A stretch of DNA of 61,629 nucleotides from Streptomyces sp. I05A-00742 (GTDB lineage: Bacteria; Actinomycetota; Actinomycetes; Streptomycetales; Streptomycetaceae). Within the stretch, counting starts at the first letter, position 1; every line of letters starts with the position of its first letter. Shown in pieces: positions 18,323 to 26,955 of this stretch. Made by a program: the position numbers and the translations under genes. The DNA lies in the NCBI RefSeq assembly GCF_013055795.1, contig NZ_JABETO010000017.1:75931-137559 (forward strand). Direction: 5' to 3'. The notes under the pieces are model-generated. The model made no database searches. It saw nothing but the letters and a program-made list of their open reading frames with translations, and had not been told where the DNA came from.

Positions 18323-18519
18323 GAGAAACACTCCAGGAGGTCGTTCCACTCGGGACCGCTGGTGCGGACCCTGACCAGTAGTCGGCCCGTGACCCGGTCG
18401 GGTTCCCGTCCGGCACCGAGATCTCACGCATAGGCTGGTGATGATCATCCAGCGCCGTCCCGTCCGTTCTCCCCCTTCCCCCTCGCCCCTGCCGACCGCG
18501 CACCACCGGAGGACCACCG

Positions 18520-19254
18520 ATGCCCGACCGACAGCTCCAGGAGATGCCCACCGACTGGCGACGCGCCCTCGCGGTCGTCGCCCACCCCGACGACCTCGAA
18601 TACGGCGGGTCCGCCGCCATCGCCACCTGGCTCGACGACGGACGCACCTGCGCCTACCTGCTGGCCACCCGAGGCGAGGCGGGCATCGACACCCTCAGCC
18701 CCGCCGAGGCCGGACCGCTGCGCGAGCGCGAGCAGCGGGCCAGCGCCGCCGCCGTGGGGGTGGACACCGTCGAATTCCTCGACCACGCCGACGGCGTCAT
18801 CGAGTACGGCACCGCGCTGCGCCGCGACATCGCCGCCGCCGTCCGCCGCCACCGCCCCGAACTCGTCATCACCCTCAACCACCGCGACACCTGGGGCGGG
18901 GTCGCCTGGAACACCCCCGACCACCGGGCCGTCGGCCGCGCCACCCTCGACGCCGTCGCCGACGCCGGCAACCGCTGGATCTTCCCCGAACTCGTCGACG
19001 AGGGCCTGCCCCCGTGGGACGGGGTGCGCTACGTGGCCGTCGCCGGCTCCCCGCAGCCCACCCACGCGGTGGACGCGGGCGCCGGCCTCGACCGCGCGGT
19101 GGCGTCGCTGCTGTGCCACCGCACGTACATCGAGGCGCTGACCGACGAGGACCCGGAGCAGTACTGCCGGACCTTCCTGGAGGGCAACATGGCGGCGGCC
19201 GGCGAGCGCTTCGGCGGGCGCCCGGCGGTCGCGTTCGAGCTCTTCCCCAGGTGA
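18520..19254 (+). CDS. PIG-L/LmbE-family zinc deacetylase
   Basis: 244 residues. The metal-binding AHPDD motif is at 21-25 and a later histidine lies in SLLCHRTYIE, the pattern of N-acetylglucosaminyl deacetylases such as MshB and mycothiol conjugate amidase relatives. It begins with ATG after CGGAGG. It is divergent from the binding-protein gene and convergent with the DhaL-DhaM gene. Role could be thiol-conjugate processing or deacetylation in a biosynthetic pathway; the specific substrate is unknown. Confidence 0.85.
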   Translation: MPDRQLQEMPTDWRRALAVVAHPDDLEYGGSAAIATWLDDGRTCAYLLATRGEAGIDTLSPAEAGPLREREQRASAAAVGVDTVEFLDHADGVIEYGTALRRDIAAAVRRHRPELVITLNHRDTWGGVAWNTPDHRAVGRATLDAVADAGNRWIFPELVDEGLPPWDGVRYVAVAGSPQPTHAVDAGAGLDRAVASLLCHRTYIEALTDEDPEQYCRTFLEGNMAAAGERFGGRPAVAFELFPR

Positions 19255-19267
19255 GGCCGCTGTCGGC

Positions 19268-20431
19268 TTACACCTTGCGGTAAGTGCGGGCGTCCTCGGT
19301 CGCCGCCAGGACGGCGGCCAGGTCGCCGCCCGCCGAGGCCGTCACCACGGCGGCGACCGCGCCCTCGACGAAGGGCGCGTCCACCAGTTGGGCCTCCGTC
19401 AGCTCGCCGCCGCCCAGCAGGGACTTCACGGTGAGGACCGCGCTGCCCATGTCGCACAGCACCACCACGCCGGCACCCTGCCCGGCCTCCGCGACCGCCG
19501 CACGGACCAGCTCGGCGCTGGTCCCGATCCCGCCGTCCGGCAGCCCGCCGGCCACGGCGACCGGCGCCGGGTCGCCGCCGCCCACCAGCGCCGTGGCCAG
19601 CCCTGCGGTGGCGGCGGCCAGGTCACGGCTGTGCGAGACGAGGACGACGCCGACGCGGCCGGGTGCGGTGGGGGGTTGCGCCTCGAGGGCTGCCTGCGCC
19701 GGAGTCTCCACCGGTGCCTGGGCCGGTGCCTTCGTCGGTGTGTCCTCCGGGGGCGCCTGCGGAGCCTCCTGCGGTGCGCCGCCGGTCCTCTCCGGGTCGG
19801 TGGCCTCGTACAGCGCCGTCACCAGCAGGGCGGACGACGCCGCCCCCGGGTCCTTGTGGCCGATGCTGCGGTCGCCCAGGTAACTGGCCCTGCCCCGCCG
19901 CGCCCGCAGCGGGACGGTCGCCTCCGCGCCGTCGCACGCGGCCCGCGCGGCGGCCCGCAGCGCGGCCGTCACGTCGGCCCCGCCCGCGACGGCCTCGGCA
20001 CAGGCGTCGGCGGCGGGCTGGAGGGCGTCCACCATCGTCTTGTCCCCGGGCGCCGAGTCACCCAGCCTGCGCACACTCCGCACGGCAGCGGCCAGCCCCT
20101 GCGCCAGCACCTCCGGCGTCACCTCGGCGTCCTCGCCGAGCACCTTCCCCATCCGCCGGAACACCGTCCCGAACAGCGGCCCCGACGCCCCGCCCACCGT
20201 GTTGGTCAGATGCGCCCCCACAGCGCTGAGCAGCGCCCCCGGCGTCCCCGGCGCCGCCTCCGCGACCGCCCCGCCCACGGACGTGAATCCCCGCTTGAGG
20301 TTCGTACCATGGTCGGCGTCCCCGATCGCCGCGTCGAGGTCGGTGAGCCGATCGGCCTCGGCGACCACCACGGCGGTGGCCCGGTCGAGGAACCGGCGGA
20401 AGAAGGCGAGATCGAGGCGGACGGCGGTCAT
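19268..20431 (-). CDS. DhaL-DhaM fusion (dihydroxyacetone kinase ADP-binding and phosphotransfer subunits)
   Basis: 387 residues in two domains. Residues 1-205 are DhaL, with nucleotide-metal aspartates in DLDAAIGDADHGTN (D33, D38, D40), NTVGGASGPLFG and GDKTMVDAL. A Pro/Ala/Glu linker follows (about 212-255). Residues 258-387 are DhaM/EIIA-mannose-like with the phospho-histidine His267 in VVLVSHSRDLA. PTS-type dihydroxyacetone kinases also need DhaK to bind the substrate, but no dhaK lies beside this gene; upstream there is only the long inverted repeat. A GGAG site precedes the ATG. Confidence 0.88.
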   Translation of the reverse strand: MTAVRLDLAFFRRFLDRATAVVVAEADRLTDLDAAIGDADHGTNLKRGFTSVGGAVAEAAPGTPGALLSAVGAHLTNTVGGASGPLFGTVFRRMGKVLGEDAEVTPEVLAQGLAAAVRSVRRLGDSAPGDKTMVDALQPAADACAEAVAGGADVTAALRAAARAACDGAEATVPLRARRGRASYLGDRSIGHKDPGAASSALLVTALYEATDPERTGGAPQEAPQAPPEDTPTKAPAQAPVETPAQAALEAQPPTAPGRVGVVLVSHSRDLAAATAGLATALVGGGDPAPVAVAGGLPDGGIGTSAELVRAAVAEAGQGAGVVVLCDMGSAVLTVKSLLGGGELTEAQLVDAPFVEGAVAAVVTASAGGDLAAVLAATEDARTYRKV

Positions 20432-20504
20432 GGCGCAGCTCCTTCAGGGACGACTTCGGTGTGGCCCAGGGTAGGTGTGTTGGGAGGTGTGGTCCGTGGT
20501 TTGG

Positions 20505-21262
20505 GGGGTGGGGTCGGTGGGGCGGCATGGTGCTTTGTCGGGTGACGGTTTCGTGTCGGGCCCTGCGGGCCCAGGGCGGCCGGCTGCGCGGGGTGGGGGG
20601 TCGGGTGGCTGGGGTGAGGGATTGGGGTCGGTGGGGCGGCATGGTGCTTTGCCGTGTGACGGCTTCGTGTCGGGCCCTGCGGGCCCAAAGCAGCTGGCTA
20701 CGCGGGGCGGGGGCCAGGGCCCGGTTTGCGGGTGCGGGAGGCTTTGGGTGGCGGGGTCGGTGGGCGGTTTACGTGGCGGGTGCCCGGCCGTCGACCTCTT
20801 TCGTCGTTGCGCGCGCCCAAAAGCCGCCTGACTGTGTAAGGGGCCGGGCTGTTGTTGCGTGGGAGGTCGGTGGGGCGAGGATGCGGGTCAACTGGTGGAT
20901 TGGGGCGGGTTTTGGTCCGATCCGGCGGAAGGCCGCCCCGATCCACCACTGGCATGAGAGCAGCGGAGGCGCCCCCCGGCACCGGCCGTGCGACGGCGCC
21001 GGACCGCAGCGCCCGCCCCCCTCGGCGCAGCCGGCTGCCTTTGGCGTGCGCGCAACGACGAAACGGGGGCGGACGGCCAAGCACCCGCCATGTAAACCGC
21101 CCACCGCCCCCGCCCCACCGCCACCACAACCCACCCGCAACCACACAACCGGCCCCCGCCCCCGCTCCGCGTATCCGGCCGCCCTGGGCCCGCAGGGCCC
21201 GAGACGAGACCGTCACCCGGCAAAGCACCATGCCGCCCCACCCCGACAGCGCGCCTCACCCG
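20505..21262. repeat. Long imperfect inverted repeat with a duplicated outer arm
   Basis: About 330-base arms converge on a centre near 20920. Matching blocks include GGGGCGGCATGGTGCTTTG (left at about 20634, right reversed near 21222), CGGGCCCTGCGGGCCCA, GTGGGCGGTTTAC and TTTCGTCGTTGCGCGC. The innermost pair is GTGGATTGGGGCGG (20895-20908) with CCGCCCCGATCCAC (20933-20946). The outer block also recurs as a direct copy at about 20505-20600. Both strands encode similar low-complexity peptides, an artefact of the symmetry. No gene is supported in 20432-21271. Confidence 0.85.
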
Positions 21263-21271
21263 CACGCCACC

Positions 21272-22195
21272 TCACACCCCCGGCAGCGCCCTCAACACCA
21301 GACCGTCGGCAGTGATCGTGTCCGCGGTGACGAGGGCCTGCTCCGCGGTGACGCCCGTCATGAAGACGAAGGGTGGGATCACCGGGGGTGGGGGCAAGGC
21401 GTCGGGGGAGAAGGTCAGGCAGACGAGCCCCTCCAGGCAGCCGCGGAAGCGGGTGAGGTAGAGCGTCACGTCACCTCGTAACTCCAACGACCCGGCAGAG
21501 AGCGCTAGTTGATGGGCCTCACCGCCCTTCCCGTCGCGCGTCGTCAGCCGGTAGTCGCTCAGCGAAGCGGCCCGCATCCTCAGCACGATCACCTTCAGCG
21601 GGCCCTCGGCCGTGGGGATGTCCGCGACACCGGCGAAGGCGAACCCGTGCGGCGCGAACCGCGAGGCGGCGACGGACGGCGGGACAGCCGCGGCAGAAGC
21701 AGAAGCAGAAGCAGAAGCACGAGCAGGAGGCCGAGCCGCCGCCTCCGCCCGCCCCGCCGTCGGGGCGATGGACGCGGTCACCAGCAGCACAACCGGCAGG
21801 GCGACGGCGAGCGTGCGGTTGCCGCGGGGTGTCCAGCCGAAGCCCATGGCGCTGCCCGCGATGCCGAGTGCCATGCCGACGAGGAAGCCGCCCAGGTTGG
21901 TGGCCGCGAACGAGAGCACCGACAGGATGAGCGCGTTGACGCTGACGTAGTGGCGTGCCGAGGGCAGGAACCACAGGAACAGCCCCGCCACGATCAGGGC
22001 CAGCCCGATACCGAGCGCCGCCAGCCCGCCCAGTCCCAGACTCACGAGGACGGTCACCGGGGAGAGCGGTATCACCAGCAACTCCGTACCGCCCAGCACC
22101 AGAAGAGTGCCCGCCCAGAAGGGCCGGGTCCGCCGCCAGTAACGGAAGCGGCGGCGGGCGGGCCCGTCCGGGAGCTCCGGGAGCCTCAGAAGCAC
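21272..22195 (-). CDS. DUF6114-type membrane protein
   Basis: 307 residues. Three to four hydrophobic helices lie in the first 125 residues (GTLLVLGGTELLVIPLSPVT, GLGGLAALGIGLALIVAGLF, ALILSVLSFAATNLGGFLVG). An Ala/Ser-rich hinge follows, then a C-terminal domain of about 130 residues outside the membrane. This architecture is paired with DUF6230 genes across Streptomyces; function is unknown. Its start overlaps the partner stop by 10 bases. Codon 239 is TTA (21479-21481), a possible bldA-dependent step. Confidence 0.8.
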   Translation of the reverse strand: MLLRLPELPDGPARRRFRYWRRTRPFWAGTLLVLGGTELLVIPLSPVTVLVSLGLGGLAALGIGLALIVAGLFLWFLPSARHYVSVNALILSVLSFAATNLGGFLVGMALGIAGSAMGFGWTPRGNRTLAVALPVVLLVTASIAPTAGRAEAAARPPARASASASASAAAVPPSVAASRFAPHGFAFAGVADIPTAEGPLKVIVLRMRAASLSDYRLTTRDGKGGEAHQLALSAGSLELRGDVTLYLTRFRGCLEGLVCLTFSPDALPPPPVIPPFVFMTGVTAEQALVTADTITADGLVLRALPGV

Positions 22196-22800
22196 TGGTC
22201 GCCGTCCAGGCTCACCTGGAGTTTCAGCCCCTTCAGCCGGAAGTTGCCGCCGGTGGCGGACCAGGCGTGCGACCGGACCCCGGCGACCGTGACCTTCCCC
22301 GCCTGGAGGCCGAACGCGCCGGCCTCGCCCTTGACGCCCGGCACCCGGTCGAGGGTGGACGCGTCGCGGCCGATCTGCACCGTCCCGAATTCGGCGTCGC
22401 CCACCAGGTCCTCGCCGTCGATGACCAGGTCACTGGCCGTCACCTCGCCCGCCCTGCCGCCGGCCGTGAGCTTGAAGGTGACCTTTCCCAGGGGCGTGGG
22501 GACGGTCGCGGCCTGGCAGATGTCGCTCAGCCGGGCGTTCCCGATGCCCAGCAGCGCCACCGGGTGCCCCTTGCCGTCGACGGACCGGTCGGTGTGTACG
22601 TACGAGGCCAGTCCGTCGCTGCTCAGCCTGCCGGACGACACCTGGAAGTGCGTACCGGAGACGGCGAACGAGGCCGCGAGCGCTCCCTGTGCCATCCCCG
22701 CGGCCATCGCGCCCACGGCCAGCACCGCGGGCAGGGCGATCAGGGCGGTCCGCCGCCAGGCGGTGCGGCCCTCCGGCAGGGTTCGGTCTGATCCGCTCAC
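22186..22800 (-). CDS. DUF6230-type secreted or anchored protein
   Basis: 204 residues. A twin-arginine-like or Sec signal (RRTALIALPAVLAVGAMAAG) leads to a mature domain opening ALAASFAVSGTHFQVSS, as in the Streptomyces proteins often labelled cholesterol esterase although no esterase motif is present. It is the first gene of a two-gene operon with the DUF6114 partner and is divergent from the TetR gene 56 bases away, which probably regulates it. Confidence 0.82.
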   Translation of the reverse strand: MSGSDRTLPEGRTAWRRTALIALPAVLAVGAMAAGMAQGALAASFAVSGTHFQVSSGRLSSDGLASYVHTDRSVDGKGHPVALLGIGNARLSDICQAATVPTPLGKVTFKLTAGGRAGEVTASDLVIDGEDLVGDAEFGTVQIGRDASTLDRVPGVKGEAGAFGLQAGKVTVAGVRSHAWSATGGNFRLKGLKLQVSLDGDQCF

Positions 22801-22856
22801 TGCTTCCTCCCGCGACTCAGGGAAGTGCGTGGTGTGCAGGTGCTGCCATACTGCGG

Positions 22857-23549
22857 ATGTTCCCGTGGAGTTGGAGACTAGGGCCGGATTTGAACAATAG
22901 TCAACAGCGCGGAAGCGAGCGGGCGCAGACCCGACGGGCCGAACTCATCGCCGTCGGAAGGAGGTTGTTCGCCAACACCTCCTACGACGCCCTGTCCATG
23001 GATGACATCGCCCGGCACGCGGGGGTGGCCAAGGGACTGATCTACTACTACTTCCGCAGCAAGCGCGGCTACTACCTCGCCATCATCGAGGACGCGGTGG
23101 CCGAACTCGTCCAGCGCGCCGGCGCCACCCACGACCTCCCGCCCGTCGAGCGCGTCCACCACACCGTCGACGGCTACCTGCGCTACGCCGAGCACCACCA
23201 GGCCGCGTACCGCGCGATCGCCACCGGCGGCGTCGGTTTCGACGCCGACGTCCTCGCCATCCGCGAGCGCGTGCGCGAGCAGCTGCTCGCCGCCATGGCC
23301 AAGGCCGCCTGGGGCCGTCCGGACCGCCTCCCGCCCGTCGCGCGCACCGCGCTGATCGGCTGGCTCTCGTCGGTCGAGGGCGTCACCCTGGACTGGCTCA
23401 CCAGCCGCGAACCAGCCCGCGAGGTGGTGTGCGAGCTGCTGGTGCGGGGGCTGGGGGACACGTTGCGGACGATCGAGGAGTACGAGCCGACGTGCCCGGC
23501 GCCGATCCAAGCGGACCAGCCAACTGCACGCGGGAGAGCTCTGCCGTGA
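22857..23549 (+). CDS. TetR/AcrR-family transcriptional regulator
   Basis: 230 residues with a helix-turn-helix in the first third (RRLFANTSYDALSMDDIARH then GVAKGLIYYYFRSKRGYY), followed by an all-helical ligand domain. The ATG at 22857 has no good ribosome site and may be leaderless; a TTG at 22890 gives LNNSQQRGSERAQTRRAEL, which matches the usual N terminus of this family and could be the true start. The divergent DUF6230/DUF6114 operon is the most likely target. The ligand is unknown. Confidence 0.88.
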   Translation: MFPWSWRLGPDLNNSQQRGSERAQTRRAELIAVGRRLFANTSYDALSMDDIARHAGVAKGLIYYYFRSKRGYYLAIIEDAVAELVQRAGATHDLPPVERVHHTVDGYLRYAEHHQAAYRAIATGGVGFDADVLAIRERVREQLLAAMAKAAWGRPDRLPPVARTALIGWLSSVEGVTLDWLTSREPAREVVCELLVRGLGDTLRTIEEYEPTCPAPIQADQPTARGRALP

Positions 23550-23623
23550 GCGAGGCGCCCCGCCGGCGTACCCGCCGGACGTTTCGGCGCGCCCCGAAGC
23601 GTCCGGTTCCTACGCTCCCGGGC

Positions 23624-24286
23624 ATGAACGACACGAGTCCCCTCCCCGCGACCACCCTCCCCCACCTGGCCATCGAGCCGAACATCCTCTACTTCGGAAC
23701 CCCCGTCGTCCTCCTCTCCACCGAGAACGAGGACGGCTCCTTCAATCTCGCCCCCATCTCCTCCGCCTGGGCGCTCGGCCGGACGATCGTGCTCGGGCTG
23801 GGGCGCGACGGGCAGACCGCGCGCAATCTCGGCAGCCGGCCGGACCTGGTGCTGAGCCTGCCCGGCCCGGGCCTGTGGCCGGCGGTGGAGCGGCTGGCGC
23901 CGCTGACCGGCCGGGACCCCGTCCCCGCGAGCAAGCCGGACGGCTGCCGGTTCGAGCCGGACAAGTTCGCCGCGGCCGGTCTGAGCCCCGTGGCCTCCCA
24001 CACCGTCCGGCCGCCGCGCGTGGCCGAGTGCCCCCTCCAGCTGGAGGCGCGCGCGGAGCGGATACGCCCCGACCTCTCCGGGCGGTTCGCCGTCGTCGAG
24101 ACCGTCGTGCGGAAGGTGCACGCGGACCCCGGGATCGTCGTACCCGGCACCGATCACGTGGACCCCGCCGCCTGGAGTCCGCTCGTGTACAACTTCCGCC
24201 ACTACTTCGGGCTCGGCCCCGAGCTCGGCCGCTCCTACCGCGCCCGGACGCCTGATGCCTCCCCGGTACCCGTCCCGGAGCACTGA
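23624..24286 (+). CDS. Flavin reductase-like FMN-binding split-barrel protein
   Basis: 220 residues. The segment FGTPVVLLSTENEDGSFNLAPISSAWALG is the typical nucleotide-binding opening of the flavin reductase-like (PF01613) group, followed by GRDGQTARNL and LVLSLPG. Members reduce or bind flavin, often in oxidoreductase partnerships. The ATG at 23624 starts close to the domain and there is no membrane segment. It stands 74 bases after the TetR gene on the same strand, so co-transcription is possible but not shown. Confidence 0.8.
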   Translation: MNDTSPLPATTLPHLAIEPNILYFGTPVVLLSTENEDGSFNLAPISSAWALGRTIVLGLGRDGQTARNLGSRPDLVLSLPGPGLWPAVERLAPLTGRDPVPASKPDGCRFEPDKFAAAGLSPVASHTVRPPRVAECPLQLEARAERIRPDLSGRFAVVETVVRKVHADPGIVVPGTDHVDPAAWSPLVYNFRHYFGLGPELGRSYRARTPDASPVPVPEH

Positions 24287-24360
24287 GCCCGCCGCGCCGG
24301 GGCAGGGGCCCCGACCCGGGCGGGTGACACCAAGGTGAAGTTTCCGGCAGGAGGGGGTAT

Positions 24361-24468
24361 ATGGGGAGCATCGCCGTGAATGCCCCCGCCGCACACGTCA
24401 GTTGCCAGGACCGCGCGCCGTGCGGGGCGGCCGCCCAAGCAGCCCGCTCACCTTCTGTCAACCCGTGA
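24361..24468 (+). CDS. Possible 35-residue small ORF with a strong ribosome site
   Basis: The ATG is preceded by AGGAGGGGGTAT, the best Shine-Dalgarno in this gap. The 35 codons contain two cysteines and no membrane segment; the peptide begins MGSIAVNAPAAHVSCQ. It ends just before the putative promoter of the acyl-CoA dehydrogenase gene. It may be a real small protein, a leader peptide or chance. The rest of 24287-24624 has no gene. Confidence 0.35.
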   Translation: MGSIAVNAPAAHVSCQDRAPCGAAAQAARSPSVNP

Positions 24469-24493
24469 CGAAGAGACCACGATCAGGCATACT
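24465..24493 (+). promoter_or_regulatory. Probable promoter of the acyl-CoA dehydrogenase gene
   Basis: GTGACG (24465-24470) and CATACT (24488-24493) are separated by 17 bases. Transcription would start about 125 bases before the gene. Confidence 0.4.
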
Positions 24494-24624
24494 CCAAGCG
24501 CCACAGCCGCAGGTCACCCCCATTCCGCGACCCGGCACGGGACCATCGACTGGGCATCATCGGTGGTGGGCCGACACCCCAGGCCCCTGCCGCCTCAGCG
24601 CCCGACAGGGAGGAGAGCCGCCGC

Positions 24625-25797
24625 ATGACCGACCACGGCCCGCAGCCGGTGGAGCGCCAGCTGCCCACCGAGGAAGCCAGAGACCTGCTCGCGCTCGTAC
24701 GCGAGCTGGTCCAGCGGGAGATCGCCCCGCACGCGGTGGCGGAGGAGGAGGCCGGCCACTTCCCGCGCGAGCTGTTCCGGCTGCTGTCCTCCTCCGGCCT
24801 GCTCGGACTGCCCTACCCGGAGGAGTTCGGGGGCGGCGGCCAGCCGTACGAGGTCTACCTCCAGGTCCTGGAGGAACTGGCCGCCGCGCGGCTGACGGTG
24901 GGGCTCGGGGTCAGCGTCCACTCCCTCGCCTGCCACGGGCTCGCGGGCTACGGGAGCAAGGAGCAGCGGGCCGAGCACCTGCCGGCGATGCTCGGCGGCG
25001 GTCTGCTGGGCGCGTACTGCCTCTCCGAGCCGCAGTCCGGCTCCGACGCCGCCTCCCTGCGCACCAGGGCCACCCGGGACGGCGACAGCTGGATCCTGGA
25101 GGGCACCAAGGCGTGGATCACACACGGCGGGATCGCCGATTTCTACACCGTGCTGGCCCGCACGGGCGGCGAGGGCGCGCACGGGATCACCGCGTTCCTC
25201 GTGCCCGGCGACGCCCCGGGGCTGACCCCCGCCGCACCCGAGCGCAAGATGGGCATGAAGGGCTCGCCCACCGCGCAGCTGCACTTCGACGGGGTACGGG
25301 TGCCGGACGCGCGCCGCATCGGCGACGAGGGCCAGGGCTTCACCATCGCCCTGTCGGCCCTCGACTCCGGCCGGCTCGGCATCGCCGCCTGCGCCGTCGG
25401 GGTGGCCCAGGCGGCGCTGGACGAGGCGCTGGCCTTCGTCGCCGGGCGGCGGCAGTTCGGCCACCCGCTCGTGGACTTCCAGGGGCTGCGTTTCATGCTG
25501 GCCGACATGGCCACGCAGATCGAGGCGGGCCGTGCCCTCTACCTGGCGGCGGCCCGGCTGCGCGACCAGGGGCTGCCGTTCTCCCGGCAGGCGGCCATGG
25601 CGAAGCTCTTCTGCACCGACGCGACCATGCGGGTGACCACCGACGCCGTGCAGCTCATGGGCGGATACGGCTACACGGCGGACTTCCCGGCGGAGCGGTA
25701 CATGCGCGAGGCGAAGGTGCTCCAGATCGTGGAGGGCACCAACCAGATCCAGCGGATGGTGATCGCCCGTCACCTGGCGGGGCCCGAGTCGCGGTAG
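24625..25797 (+). CDS. Acyl-CoA dehydrogenase
   Basis: 390 residues, full family length, FAD enzyme of fatty or branched acyl-CoA beta-oxidation. Signatures are AYCLSEPQSGSDAASLRT (FAD/substrate), RRQFGHPLVDFQGLRF and VQLMGGYGYTADFPAER, with the catalytic base Glu370 in IVEGTNQIQRMVIAR. The ATG follows GGGAGGAG. No thiolase, ETF or acyl-CoA ligase gene is adjacent, so the chain-length preference cannot be inferred. A weak GC hairpin lies after the stop. Confidence 0.94.
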   Translation: MTDHGPQPVERQLPTEEARDLLALVRELVQREIAPHAVAEEEAGHFPRELFRLLSSSGLLGLPYPEEFGGGGQPYEVYLQVLEELAAARLTVGLGVSVHSLACHGLAGYGSKEQRAEHLPAMLGGGLLGAYCLSEPQSGSDAASLRTRATRDGDSWILEGTKAWITHGGIADFYTVLARTGGEGAHGITAFLVPGDAPGLTPAAPERKMGMKGSPTAQLHFDGVRVPDARRIGDEGQGFTIALSALDSGRLGIAACAVGVAQAALDEALAFVAGRRQFGHPLVDFQGLRFMLADMATQIEAGRALYLAAARLRDQGLPFSRQAAMAKLFCTDATMRVTTDAVQLMGGYGYTADFPAERYMREAKVLQIVEGTNQIQRMVIARHLAGPESR

Positions 25798-25804
25798 ACC
25801 CCGG

Positions 25805-25831
25805 TGGGCGGGCCGGCGTCCGGACCGCCCG
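25805..25831. terminator. Weak GC hairpin between converging genes
   Basis: GGGCGG (25806-25811) pairs with CCGCCC (25825-25830), with an additional inner pairing. It lies between the acyl-CoA dehydrogenase stop and the opposing small gene. Confidence 0.4.
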
Positions 25832-25855
25832 GCCTCCGGCGCGGTACCGCGGGGC

Positions 25856-26239
25856 TCAGGGCGTGTGACGCATCTCCGGCACCCGCACCGGCCGGGCGCC
25901 GGGCCCGCCGATGTGCGAGAACGGCTGCGTCCGCCAGTCGAGGCTCTCGGGCAGCGTGAGCAGCAGGGCCGTGTCCAGTTCCAGGGCGCCCTCGTCCTCC
26001 CCGGAGAGCTCCGCGTCCTCCACCGCGCGCCCGGATCCCGGGCAGACGGTGAGGCCGAACGGGTTCCACGGGGACGGGCACAGGGCGTGCTCCGGAAGCT
26101 CGTCCTCGTCCGCGAGCAGCGCGATCGGCCGCGCGCAGTCCGGGCACGTCACCCGGAACATCGTGGTGAGGTCCGTCGGCTCGTCGATGCCGTACGGGCT
26201 GCTGTCGACGTCGTTATCGAGGCGTTCCAGGCTGGGCAT
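25856..26239 (-). CDS. Conserved hypothetical protein with a zinc-ribbon-like Cys motif
   Basis: 127 residues, soluble, acidic. Cysteines occur as CPDC, then HALC and TVC (about 36-39, 57 and 68), which could hold a zinc ion. The start at 26239 follows GGGAG. I recognise this as a small protein seen beside an Lrp-type gene in Streptomyces but know no function. It is divergent from the Lrp gene with about 200 bases between them, so shared control is possible. Confidence 0.7.
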   Translation of the reverse strand: MPSLERLDNDVDSSPYGIDEPTDLTTMFRVTCPDCARPIALLADEDELPEHALCPSPWNPFGLTVCPGSGRAVEDAELSGEDEGALELDTALLLTLPESLDWRTQPFSHIGGPGARPVRVPEMRHTP

Positions 26240-26437
26240 GATCTTTGCTCCCCCTCGGCCGGTCACGGCCGGGGCGGCTCGGCCCCGGCCACAGCAAGCA
26301 CTTCCCGCGGGCGGCGCGGGGTAATCGCACCGGCCGGGGGGACACGGGGGCGGGCCTGTGGCGTTCGTCACGCGTCCCGTGCGCCCGCGGGGGGCGCCGA
26401 CTGTGCCCGGGCCCGCGCGACCCAGTAGGTTGGCGGT

Positions 26438-26881
26438 GTGGAGGAGCTGGACAAAGAGATCGTGGAACTGCTCGTCAAGGACGGGCGGATGAGCTACACC
26501 GACCTGGGCAAGGCGACCGGCCTGTCCACCTCGGCGGTGCACCAGCGGGTGCGCCGCCTCGAACAGCGGGGGGTCATCCGCGGCTACGCCGCGGTGGTCG
26601 ACCCGGAGGCGGTGGGCCTGCCGCTGACCGCGTTCATCTCGGTGAAGCCCTTCGATCCGAGCGCCCCCGACGACATCGCCGACCGGCTGGCGGAGATCCC
26701 CGAGATCGAGGCGTGCCACAGCGTGGCGGGCGACGAGAACTACATCCTCAAGGTGCGGGTGGCCACGCCGCTCGACATGGAGCACCTGCTGGCGCGGATC
26801 CGGTCGTTGGCGGGGGTCTCCACCCGGACGACGATCGTCCTCTCGACGCCCTACGAGGCGCGCCCGCCCCGGGTGGGCTGA
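26438..26881 (+). CDS. Lrp/AsnC-family transcriptional regulator
   Basis: 147 residues from a GTG. The N-terminal helix-turn-helix reads ELDKEIVELLVKDGRMSY then GLSTSAVHQRVRRLEQRGVI; the C-terminal RAM domain has the effector-binding pattern EIPEIEACHSVAGDENYILKV broken across the domain. Such proteins sense amino acids and form multimers on DNA. Targets may include the flanking divergent gene or the amidohydrolase downstream. The effector is unknown. Confidence 0.9.
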   Translation: MEELDKEIVELLVKDGRMSYTDLGKATGLSTSAVHQRVRRLEQRGVIRGYAAVVDPEAVGLPLTAFISVKPFDPSAPDDIADRLAEIPEIEACHSVAGDENYILKVRVATPLDMEHLLARIRSLAGVSTRTTIVLSTPYEARPPRVG

Positions 26882-26955
26882 GGACGCCCCGCCCCCCGGG
26901 GAGCGGAATGGGGGTCCCGTCCCGGAACGCGCCCCACACCCGCCAGACTGGACCC

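Noticed and set aside
16376..18433. A 685-codon plus-strand frame across the ABC permease and binding protein
   Set aside because: Antisense shadow rich in Arg, Gly and Gln without motifs.
17261..18440. Cobalamin riboswitch before the metal-chelate binding protein
   Set aside because: No B12-box-like conserved sequence or fitting fold was seen in the leader.
20461..21315. Several ORFs on both strands in the long inverted repeat
   Set aside because: Both strands give similar low-complexity peptides because the DNA is near-palindromic; codon bias and ribosome sites are absent.
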